Shown here in pieces: positions 8,456-15,809 of a DNA stretch of 64,000 bases. This DNA is from Acidobacteriota bacterium (GTDB taxonomy: Bacteria > Acidobacteriota > Thermoanaerobaculia > UBA5066 > Gp7-AA6), in contig DAHUXD010000018.1 in the NCBI GenBank assembly GCA_027307335.1, forward strand, positions 1-64,000, read 5' to 3'. The notes beneath the pieces are model-generated. The model made no database searches and was not told where the DNA came from. It worked only from the letters and a program-made list of their open reading frames with translations. The translations under genes were made by a program, and so were the position numbers. Each line of letters opens with the position of its first letter. The stretch's first letter is position 1.

Positions 8456-8956
8456 CTACTTGCCCGGCGCGCCTTCCGGCACCGACGGCACCATCCCGCG
8501 GAGCGCCGCCACGTACCAGCGCTCGCCCTTGCGCGCGACGACGACGGTCGAGAGGCCGCTGCGCGTCGGCAGCGACTTCCCGGCGGCGTCCTTCATCCCG
8601 CTGATCTCGAAGGCGCCGTCGGCGATCGCGACGTCCTTGCGCAGGAACCGGACGCTCGTCAGCGTGTGGGCGATCCGGGTCCCCTTGTAGAGGCCGGACC
8701 ACTGGGCGGCGAAGGCGCGCTCGACCTCCGCGCGGCCCGTCGCGGTGCGCCCGGTCGAGCTGATGTAGTCGCCGTCGGTCAGCCACAGGTCCGCGAGCAT
8801 CTTCGCGTCGTGTTTGTTCCACGCGTCCTGGATCTGCGCGCCGATCGCGCGGATGTCCTTCTCGTCCGACGCGCTCGAGGGAGATTGGGCGAGGGAGAGA
8901 GAAGCGAGGCCGATGAAAGCGGCGAGAGCAGGGAGGCACCGCGGGAAGATCCTCAT
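8456..8956 (-). CDS. Secreted SnoaL-like/DUF4440 (SgcJ/EcaC) protein
   Basis: A 166-residue protein with an N-terminal signal peptide (MRIFPRCLPALAAFIGLASLSLAQ) followed by an NTF2-like cone fold: the helix IGAQIQDAWNKHDAKMLADLW, then DGDYISSTG and a curved sheet ending GERWYVAALRG. The ORF-track start at 9121 is too long; the ATG at 8956 has CAGGAGGTG at ideal spacing. Family members bind small ligands and are annotated as SgcJ/EcaC oxidoreductases without a shown reaction. It is 88 bp upstream of feoB on the same strand; no link to iron is visible. Confidence 0.85.
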   Translation of the reverse strand: MRIFPRCLPALAAFIGLASLSLAQSPSSASDEKDIRAIGAQIQDAWNKHDAKMLADLWLTDGDYISSTGRTATGRAEVERAFAAQWSGLYKGTRIAHTLTSVRFLRKDVAIADGAFEISGMKDAAGKSLPTRSGLSTVVVARKGERWYVAALRGMVPSVPEGAPGK

Positions 8957-9027
8957 GCTCACCTCCTGGTGAAAGAGGGCCGAGTCACTTCGCCTTGGTT
9001 CGGTTGTACGCCGCTCGAGCCGGGGCG

Positions 9028-9218
9028 TCAAGGCGACGCGGGTCTTCGCGTGGGCCGGAGCGCGTGGATGACGAAGGCGACGAGCGCCACGATCAACAGA
9101 AGGTGAATGAACGCGCCGCAACCTCGAGCACCGTGACGGTCACGAGCCAGGCGAGGAGGAGAATCAGTCCGAGAACGAGAATCACGAGGGTCCGCCGGAA
9201 GGAAGGACGATAGGACAA
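9028..9218 (-). pseudogene. Frameshifted small membrane protein (lmo0937-like)
   Basis: On the minus strand a TTG-started frame reads LSYRPSFRRTLVILVLGLIL, continues LLAWLVTVTVLEV and then hits a stop, while an adjacent frame takes over with GAFIHLLLIVALVAFVIHAL. Joined by a one-base shift near 9115 they make two transmembrane helices with the GxFIHxLLxxAL signature of the small lmo0937-type membrane proteins. Either the gene is broken or the sequence has an error there. The rest of the 401-bp gap between 8956 and the tRNA (8957-9027 and 9219-9357) holds no gene. Confidence 0.4.
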
Positions 9219-9240
9219 GTGGTCTGCCCGGCTGGATTAC

Positions 9241-9261
9241 CGCCGGCCTCGACGGCCGGCG
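9241..9261. repeat. 8-bp inverted repeat (hairpin)
   Basis: CGCCGGCC-TCGAC-GGCCGGCG is a perfect 8-bp stem with a 5-nt loop in the gap before tRNA-Arg. No T-run follows on either strand, so a terminator role is not supported. A perfect 10-bp palindrome GCCGATCGGC lies at 9311-9320. Confidence 0.5.
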
Positions 9262-9357
9262 TTGCCTACTGCCGAGGGTCTGCCTCCGGTGGTCGGCTCG
9301 AACCAGCGAAGCCGATCGGCTGATCGATCTTCGTGGTCCGGGCGATAATTGGAGCCC

Positions 9358-9435
<78 letters not shown>

Positions 9436-9439
9436 CCTG

Positions 9440-12400
9440 TTACCTGGAGCCCAGCGCTTTCGCCCTGGCGACCTGCTCGTCGAGCGCCTTCAGGGTCTCC
9501 GCGAGACTCGCCTGCTGGACTCCCGTCAGAGGGACGTCGGCGGCGTCGATCTGGTTCAGCAGCGTGCCGAGGACCCGGTTGGAGTGCGTCAGCGCCGCGA
9601 CGAGCTCCTCGGTGGCACCGTGCGCCGGGGAGGCCGGCGCCGGCCGCTCCTCCTCGGCCTCCGACGCCTCCGCGGGACGGTGCGACGGCCGCAGCTTCTC
9701 GATCCACTCGTACGATCGGCTCATCGCCTCGACGATCCGGTTCTCGGTCGCGTACTTCTCCTGATAGACGCGGTCGTCGATCGACACGCGCGGATCGGGG
9801 CGCACGGTCAGCGGCTGTTCGAGGACGCGTCCGCCCGCGGTGAGCCGCACCGTGTAGCGGCCGGGAGGCACGAGGGCGCCGCGCGGCTCGATCGGCGCGT
9901 CTCCATCGACCGCGGCGATCGTGTACTGATACTCGACGGCGCGCGGTCGTCCCGCGCGAAGGTCCCACACGAGGCGGTGCTGCCCCGGCGCCGCGTCGGG
10001 CTTCTGCGGCGGCTTCAGCCAGCGCTCCGTGAAATACCGGCGCGCGAGGGGCCGCTCGGGCGGCGCGTCGCTCCGGAAGCCGCGCAGCACGACGCCCTGC
10101 GCATCGAGGATCTCGATGTGCACCGGACCGGCCGCGCCGCCGCCGATCGAGTAGTCGATCACGGCGCCGGCCGGAGGGTTCTTCGCCATCGGCGTGTCGG
10201 GGGGCAGCGGCGTGTCGCGGCTCTCGTTCTCGCGCACCCGGATCGCCGCCGCGGGCGCGAAGAGGTAGGAGGGCGCGGCGGCCGTCTCGGCGGTCAGCTG
10301 ACGGAGCGGCGTCACGTCGTCGAGGACCCACATCGCGCGGCCCTGCGTCGCCGCAACGAGGTCGTTGCCGTGGACCGCGAGGTCGCCGATCCAAGCGGTC
10401 GGCAGGTTCTGCTGCAGCGATCGCCAGCTCTCCCCGTCGTCGAACGAGACGAAGACGCCCGCGTCGGTGCCGGCGTAGAGCAGGCCCTTGCGGACCGTGT
10501 CCGCGCGCAGGACCGTCGTGAAGCGTCCCCGGGGAAGACCGGCGCCGATCTCCTTCCACGTCGCCCCGTAGTCGTGCGTGCGGTAGAGGCGCGGCGAGAA
10601 GTCGTCCAGGCGGTGGCCGTCGACCGCGGCGTAGGCGCTCCCCGGCTCGAGCGCCGACGCGTCGACCGAGGCCACCTTGGCCCACACCGGGAGTCCCGGC
10701 GGCGTCACGTTCTTCCAGGTCGCGCCGCCGTCCCGCGTGAGCTGCACGAGACCGCTGTCCGTGCCGATCCAGATCTCGCGCGCGTCGAGCGGCGAGATCC
10801 GGATCGCGAAGATCGTCCCGAAGCCGCACGGCCGCGCGTTCGCCACCGTCACCGCGCCCGCGCATCCCGAGGCGCCCTCCTCCGCGCCCGTCAGGTCCGG
10901 ACTCGCCTTCCGCCAGGAGCTCCCGGCGTCGTCGGACGCGAGCAGGTACTGCGAACCCGCGTAGAGGGTGTGCGGCGGCTTCTTCGAGATCGCGATCGGG
11001 AAGACCCAGTTCCAGCGGTAGCTTCCCGCCACGGGCCGGCGGCCATAGTTGCTCTCGACAGAGGGCGAGACGGTCCGCACCTCGCCGGTGCGCGTGTCGA
11101 AGCGCGTGATGGTGCCGCCGAGCCCCGACCCGTAGACGATGAGCGGGTCCTCGGGGTCCGGCACGTCCCATCCGCGCTCCTCGCCGCCGACCGGGTGCCA
11201 GTCGCGGAACGTCAGGGTGCCGTAGTCGCTCCGCGTCGCCGCGCCCGCGGTGCCGCTGTCCTGCTGTCCGCTGTAGACCCAGTACGGGAACCGGTCGTCG
11301 GTTTCGACGTGGTAGAACTGTCCCGTCGGCTGGTTGTACCAGTCGCTCCACGTCTTCCCGCCGTTCAAGGTCACCACGGTGCCCTGGTCCGATGCGGTCA
11401 CCATCCGCTCGGGATGCGACGGCGAGATCCAGAGGAAGTGGTAGTCGTCGCCGCCCGGCGCGCCCTTGAAGAACGCGAGCGTCTTGCCGCCGTCCGCGGA
11501 GCGCCGGATCGACTGGCCCGTCAGGTACACGACGTCGCGGTTCCTCGGGTCGACCGTGACGCGGTTCGCGTAGCTCGACGCGAGCCCCGGCGTCGCGTTC
11601 ACGCGCGCCCACGTCGCGCCGCCGTCGTCCGATCGATACAGGCCCGCGGCCTCGGACGGCCCTCGCCGCCCTTCGCCCGCCGCGTCGACGAGCGCGTACA
11701 CGCGTCCGCCGTGCGACGCGGCGAGACCGATGCGGCCGAGCGGCGCCCGAGGCCATCCGGCGCCCGACAGGCGCGTCCACGTCTTCCCGCCGTCCTTCGA
11801 CTTGTAGACGCCGCTGCCCGGACCGATCATCGGCTCGAAGTAGGAGAGCCACGGGTAGTTGCGCGCCTGCCATAGAGAGGCGTACAGGACATCCGGGTTC
11901 TCCGGGTCCGCCGCGAGGTCCGCGCCGCCGGTCGAGTCGTCGACGAAGAGCACCTGCTTCCAGGAGCGGCCGCCGTCGGCCGTGCGATAGAGGCCGCGCT
12001 CGCGGTTCGGTCCGAACATGTGGCCGAGCGCCGCGACGACCGCGACCTCCGCGTTGCGCGGATCGACGACGATGCGTCCGATCGCGCGCGTCTCGGCGAG
12101 ACCGACATGGCGCCACGTCGCGCCGGCGTCATCGGAGCGATAGACGCCGTCGCCCGACGCGACGTCGTAGCGCGCCTGGATCTGTCCCGTCCCGACGTAG
12201 ATCACCTTCGGATTCGATCGCGCGACCGCGATCGCGCCGACCGAGGCCGAGCCCGCCCGATCGAAGATCGGCGTCCACGTCTCGCCCGCGTCCTCCGTCT
12301 TCCACACGCCGCCCGCCGCGGCGCCGAAGTAGTAGACGGCCGGATCGTCGGGAACGCCCTCGGCGCACGTCGCCCATCCGCCCCGGAAGGGACCGACGAG

Positions 12401-12514
12401 GCGCCAGCGCAGGTCGCCGTAGAGCTTCGGGTCGAACGATTGGGCGGGCGCGACCGCCGCCGCCCCGATCCACGCCGCCATCACCATGCGCCGGAGCGCC
12501 GCCCGTCTTTTCAT
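9440..12514 (-). CDS. Exported VPS10/sortilin-like BNR-repeat protein
   Basis: A 1024-residue exported protein: signal peptide (AAWIGAAAVAPAQ), then a long run of BNR/Asp-box repeats of the type RSDDAGATWRH, KSKDGGKTWTR, TRDGGATWKN and SFDDGESWRS. I count about eleven, enough for one or two ten-bladed propellers as in VPS10 domains. The final 350 residues lack the repeats and hold a beta-sandwich-like part (LVWDLRAG, GRYTVRLTAGG) and a helical tail. Such proteins are annotated as glycosyl hydrolases from the Asp boxes alone; no catalytic residues are evident here. It is divergent from the MetE-like gene across only 42 bp. Confidence 0.88.
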   Translation of the reverse strand: MKRRAALRRMVMAAWIGAAAVAPAQSFDPKLYGDLRWRLVGPFRGGWATCAEGVPDDPAVYYFGAAAGGVWKTEDAGETWTPIFDRAGSASVGAIAVARSNPKVIYVGTGQIQARYDVASGDGVYRSDDAGATWRHVGLAETRAIGRIVVDPRNAEVAVVAALGHMFGPNRERGLYRTADGGRSWKQVLFVDDSTGGADLAADPENPDVLYASLWQARNYPWLSYFEPMIGPGSGVYKSKDGGKTWTRLSGAGWPRAPLGRIGLAASHGGRVYALVDAAGEGRRGPSEAAGLYRSDDGGATWARVNATPGLASSYANRVTVDPRNRDVVYLTGQSIRRSADGGKTLAFFKGAPGGDDYHFLWISPSHPERMVTASDQGTVVTLNGGKTWSDWYNQPTGQFYHVETDDRFPYWVYSGQQDSGTAGAATRSDYGTLTFRDWHPVGGEERGWDVPDPEDPLIVYGSGLGGTITRFDTRTGEVRTVSPSVESNYGRRPVAGSYRWNWVFPIAISKKPPHTLYAGSQYLLASDDAGSSWRKASPDLTGAEEGASGCAGAVTVANARPCGFGTIFAIRISPLDAREIWIGTDSGLVQLTRDGGATWKNVTPPGLPVWAKVASVDASALEPGSAYAAVDGHRLDDFSPRLYRTHDYGATWKEIGAGLPRGRFTTVLRADTVRKGLLYAGTDAGVFVSFDDGESWRSLQQNLPTAWIGDLAVHGNDLVAATQGRAMWVLDDVTPLRQLTAETAAAPSYLFAPAAAIRVRENESRDTPLPPDTPMAKNPPAGAVIDYSIGGGAAGPVHIEILDAQGVVLRGFRSDAPPERPLARRYFTERWLKPPQKPDAAPGQHRLVWDLRAGRPRAVEYQYTIAAVDGDAPIEPRGALVPPGRYTVRLTAGGRVLEQPLTVRPDPRVSIDDRVYQEKYATENRIVEAMSRSYEWIEKLRPSHRPAEASEAEEERPAPASPAHGATEELVAALTHSNRVLGTLLNQIDAADVPLTGVQQASLAETLKALDEQVARAKALGSR

Positions 12515-12556
12515 GCGTGTCCCTTCTCGCGGCGGATTCTCGTATAGATTTCGGCC
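12515..12556. promoter_or_regulatory. 42-bp divergent start region
   Basis: Only 42 bp separate the start codons of the VPS10-like gene (minus) and the MetE-like gene (plus). A TATAGATT at 12543-12550 ends 6 bp before the plus-strand ATG, which has no Shine-Dalgarno, suggesting a leaderless start. The minus gene has GAGAAGGGA before its ATG. Any promoters for the two genes must overlap or lie inside the opposite coding region. Confidence 0.45.
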
Positions 12557-13618
12557 ATGACGCTACCTACCGAGCCGATCGGAAGCATTCCCCGCCCGCA
12601 GCAGTTGATCGACGGGATGAGGACGTTCGGCGAGGGCCGCATCGCCTCGGGCGCCCTCGACGCGCTCTTCGAGGCCGCCGTCGCCGACACGATCCGTCGT
12701 TTCGAGGAGACGGGCTCGCCCGTCATCACCGACGGCGAGCAGCGCAAGCCGTCCTTCGCGACCTATCCCGTGCACGGACTGAAGAATCTCGCGCCGGGAG
12801 GCGTGACGATCCCGTTCGAGGACGGGCACACGCGGCAGCTGCCGGTGCTGACCGCGGGACCATTCCACTACGCCGCGTACGCCGCGACGTACCTCGAGGG
12901 CGCGAAGAAGTACGCGTCGCGGCCGATGAAGCAGGCCGTGATCTCCGCGTCGGCCCTGTCGCTGCTCTATCCGCAGGGCGGCATCCCGGGTTATCCGCGC
13001 GAGACGTTCCTCGAGGAACTCGTGCGCGAGGCGCGGACGGACATCCGCCGCTGCCTCGCGGCCGGCGCGAGCGTGCAGATCGACTTCACCGAGGGGCGCC
13101 TCTGCATCAAGCTCGACCCGTCGAAGGGACTCTTAAACGCGTTCGTCGACCTCAACAACCGCGTGCTCGAGGGCTTCGACGACGCGGAGCGCCGGCGCAT
13201 CGGCGTGCACACGTGTCCGGGCGGCGACAAGGACTCGACCCACAGCGCGGACGTCGACTACGCCGAGCTCCTGCCCGCCCTCTTCCGGCTGAACGTCGGC
13301 AACTTCTTCGTGCAGCTGTCGAGCGAGGCCGACCGTCCGCGAGTGCTGAAGATCCTCGGCTCGCATGCGAAGGAAGGGCGGCGCGTCTTCGTCGGCGTCA
13401 CCGATCCGATCCATCCCCGCGTCGAGACGCCGGCACAGGTGCGCGACCGGATCCTCGAGGCCGCGAAATTCATCGACCCCGCGCACCTCGGCTCGACCGA
13501 CGACTGCGGTTTCTCCCCGTTCGGCGACGACACCTCGACGTCGCGCGACACCGCGTTCGCCAAGATCCGAGCGCGCGTCGAGGGCAACGCGATGGCGTCG
13601 AAGGAGCTGGGGGTATAG
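12557..13618 (+). CDS. MetE C-terminal-like methyltransferase (UROD/MetE family)
   Basis: A 353-residue protein corresponding to the C-terminal catalytic barrel of cobalamin-independent methionine synthase (full MetE is about 750 residues). It opens EPIGSIPRP and carries zinc-ligand-type residues in VHTCPGGD (His218, Cys220) and DDCGFSPFGDD (Cys317), plus the acidic DFTEGR. Short versions are common and may act on methylated donors other than methyltetrahydrofolate-glutamate; some belong to demethylation pathways. The donor cannot be read from the sequence. No Shine-Dalgarno is visible; a TAnnnT hexamer lies 6 bp before the ATG. A coiled-coil gene follows after 10 bp. Confidence 0.88.
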   Translation: MTLPTEPIGSIPRPQQLIDGMRTFGEGRIASGALDALFEAAVADTIRRFEETGSPVITDGEQRKPSFATYPVHGLKNLAPGGVTIPFEDGHTRQLPVLTAGPFHYAAYAATYLEGAKKYASRPMKQAVISASALSLLYPQGGIPGYPRETFLEELVREARTDIRRCLAAGASVQIDFTEGRLCIKLDPSKGLLNAFVDLNNRVLEGFDDAERRRIGVHTCPGGDKDSTHSADVDYAELLPALFRLNVGNFFVQLSSEADRPRVLKILGSHAKEGRRVFVGVTDPIHPRVETPAQVRDRILEAAKFIDPAHLGSTDDCGFSPFGDDTSTSRDTAFAKIRARVEGNAMASKELGV

Positions 13619-13628
13619 TTTCCCGGCC

Positions 13629-13958
13629 ATGGATTCCGCGGAAGTCACCGAGATCAAAAGGCACTTCGACGCGGCCGCGGAAGGTTTCCGCGTCGAAGTC
13701 GCCGAGGTCAAACGGCACTTCAGCGTCATCGGTGAGAGCCTTCGGTCGGAGATCCGTCAGGTTGCCGAGGGTCTGGCCGCTGTCGACGCACAGATCGACC
13801 GCGAGATCGGCACCCTTCGACAGGAGATGCACGAGCAATTCGAAGAGACTCGAGCCATGATCAAGCTCTCGTATTCCGAACTCGACCGACGCATTCGCGT
13901 CCTCGAGTCCGGTCAGGCCAGTCTCGAAGCGCGCGTTCAGCGCCTCGAGGCGCGCTGA
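13629..13958 (+). CDS. Coiled-coil hypothetical protein
   Basis: A 109-residue soluble protein, almost entirely heptad-patterned: VTEIKRHFDAAAEGFRVEV and VAEVKRHFSVIGESLRSEI form an internal repeat, followed by LRQEMHEQFEETRAMIK and RVLESGQASLEARVQRLEAR. It resembles the short coiled-coil proteins often found beside enzyme genes, with no assigned function. The real start is the ATG at 13629, not the ORF-track start at 13365. TATAGT at 13614-13619 is a -10-like hexamer close to the ATG and no ribosome binding site is visible, so it may be transcribed separately from the MetE-like gene. Confidence 0.75.
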   Translation: MDSAEVTEIKRHFDAAAEGFRVEVAEVKRHFSVIGESLRSEIRQVAEGLAAVDAQIDREIGTLRQEMHEQFEETRAMIKLSYSELDRRIRVLESGQASLEARVQRLEAR

Positions 13959-13968
13959 ACCGCTTCTC

Positions 13969-15621
13969 CTAGAAGTCCTCCAGCCGCAGCTTCGTGTCCG
14001 CATCCTTCCAGGCCGTCTCGAACTGGGCCCGGGTCCAGGCGGCGTCGGCCGCCTTCTGCTGCGCCTCGAGGGCCTTCGCCAGCCCGTAGAGCGAGCGGCC
14101 GCTGCGGGGGTGCTTCTCGAGGTCCGCGCGGAAAACCCTCTCCGCCTCCGCCGCCTGGCCGTCGAGGAGGAGCGCGGCGCCGAGCGACTCGCGCGTCGGG
14201 TAGTACCAGGTCGCCGGCTCGTCGTAGTTGAGCGCGTCCTCCGCCGCCACGGCCTTCTCCCAGCTCGCGACCGCCGCCTTGCGGTCGCCCTTCGCCTGAG
14301 CGATCCGCGCGTCGAGGACGTTCGTCGCCACCGCGAAGTAGCCGGCCGCCGAATTGAGCGGCCCGACCGTCATCGCGGAGCCGAGCGCGTCGCGCGCCGC
14401 GGCGTACTCCTTGCGGAGCGCCTCCGCTCTCTTCGCGTCGCCGGAGGCCGCCGCCGCGATGGCGCGCGCGTAGAGCCACGCCGTCCGGAGGAGCGGCAGC
14501 TTCGGACCCGGGTCGGGCATCTTCCGGATCTCGTCCCACTGCTGGAAACGCAGCGCGATCGCCGTCGGCTGAATCAGGAAGCCCTCGAGCATCGCCATCC
14601 CGGTCACCCCGGGCATCACGTCGTCGAACAGGATCTGCGCGGACTGCTTCGCCACCGCGTGCCGGCCGGCCATCGCCGCCGCCGCGGACTCGAAGTGGAC
14701 GTTGTGGTTGTAGTACATCATCGGGTACATCCCGTTCGCGCCCGTCTCGCGGATGTACTTGCGGTCCACGTCGGCCGCCACCGCGTTCGCCTTTTCCGCC
14801 CCGAGGTAATCGCCCGTGCGCATGTAGACGTGCGCCGGCATGTGCACGAGGTGCCCGGCCGACGGCACGAGCGTCTCGAGCCGCGCGGCCGATGGCAGCG
14901 CCCGCTCCGGCGACGGCGACGCCTCGGTCGCGTGGATGTAGTAGTGGTTCGCGCCCGGATGGTTCGGGTCGCGCTTCAGGACCGACTCGAGCACGGCGAC
15001 GATCTCGACCGTGTCCTCGCCCGGCTGGCCGTCCGGCGTCCAGAGCTTCCACGGATGGAGATTCATCAGGCTCTCTGCGTAGAGCGTCGCCGCATCGAGG
15101 TCGTCGGGGTAACTCGTCGAGAGCGCCTTCATCGCGGCCGCGTAGTCGACCGCGAGCTTCGCCTTGTCGGCGGTCTCCGGATCCGCGGCGTAGCGCCGGG
15201 CGAGCGCGTCGACGTACGCGCGCTCGTTCTCCGGAGCCGCGGCCGAAAGCCCGAGCGCCTGATCGACTTCCGCGCGCGCCTTCCTCAGCCGCTCCGCCTC
15301 CGGCTCCGGATCGTTGTAGTTCGCGCCGAGCGCGAGGGCCATGCCCCAGTGCGGCATGGGCGATGCGGGGTCGAGCGCGGCCGCCTTCTCGAACGACCGA
15401 TACGCCTCCTCGTGGTTGAAGCCGAAGAGAAGGACCACTCCCTGGTCGAAGAACTTCTGCGCCTCGGGGCTCGTCGTGCGGATCGGATGGCGGTGCGCGC
15501 CCATTCCCGCGTAGAGCTCGACCGGCTTCGGCCCGGGTGGAGCGGAAGCGGGCGCGGGCGCCTGGGCGGACAGAGCAGCCGAGCATCCGGCGACCAGGAC
15601 GGCGAGAAGAGCGCGTCGCAT
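13969..15621 (-). CDS. TPR-containing lipoprotein
   Basis: A 550-residue exported protein with a lipobox (LLAVLVAGC) at the N terminus, so probably anchored to a membrane on the periplasmic side. Tetratricopeptide-like helices are seen early (EAQKFFDQGVVLLFGFNHEEA, SFEKAAALDPASPMPHWGMA) and late (ALLLDGQAAEAERVF, YGLAKALEAQQKAADAAW). The central part has the motif GANHYYIHATEASPSPERAL and HMPAHVYMRTGDY, conserved in this family in my recollection. The ATG at 15621 is preferred to 15672 because GGAGGC precedes it and the signal peptide starts there. Likely a scaffold; no enzymatic function assigned. Confidence 0.85.
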   Translation of the reverse strand: MRRALLAVLVAGCSAALSAQAPAPASAPPGPKPVELYAGMGAHRHPIRTTSPEAQKFFDQGVVLLFGFNHEEAYRSFEKAAALDPASPMPHWGMALALGANYNDPEPEAERLRKARAEVDQALGLSAAAPENERAYVDALARRYAADPETADKAKLAVDYAAAMKALSTSYPDDLDAATLYAESLMNLHPWKLWTPDGQPGEDTVEIVAVLESVLKRDPNHPGANHYYIHATEASPSPERALPSAARLETLVPSAGHLVHMPAHVYMRTGDYLGAEKANAVAADVDRKYIRETGANGMYPMMYYNHNVHFESAAAAMAGRHAVAKQSAQILFDDVMPGVTGMAMLEGFLIQPTAIALRFQQWDEIRKMPDPGPKLPLLRTAWLYARAIAAAASGDAKRAEALRKEYAAARDALGSAMTVGPLNSAAGYFAVATNVLDARIAQAKGDRKAAVASWEKAVAAEDALNYDEPATWYYPTRESLGAALLLDGQAAEAERVFRADLEKHPRSGRSLYGLAKALEAQQKAADAAWTRAQFETAWKDADTKLRLEDF

Positions 15622-15809
15622 GGAGCCTCCTTGCGAACGGATTCTAAGCGCGGGGGCGGCGCCGGCCGCCAATAACCTGTTGCCGGGCAGGAGCTTCCCG
15701 GCCGGGCCCCGGCCCGTGCCGCCTCCGTAACCCGGCGCTGTGGTATTCGTACCCCCTTTCGCCCGGCCCGTCGATGTTGATGAGGCCGGCGTTGTGGGGA
15801 GGTTCTTCC

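Noticed and set aside
9584-11875. 763-residue plus-strand ORF
   Set aside because: Antisense shadow of the VPS10-like gene with no recognisable domain.
12129-12473. 114-residue minus ORF and similar ORFs inside the VPS10-like gene
   Set aside because: Other-frame shadows; the 1024-residue frame carries the BNR repeats.
9440-12514. Calling the VPS10-like protein a sialidase or glycosyl hydrolase
   Set aside because: Asp-box repeats alone do not show catalysis; no sialidase arginine triad context (RIP motif) was seen.
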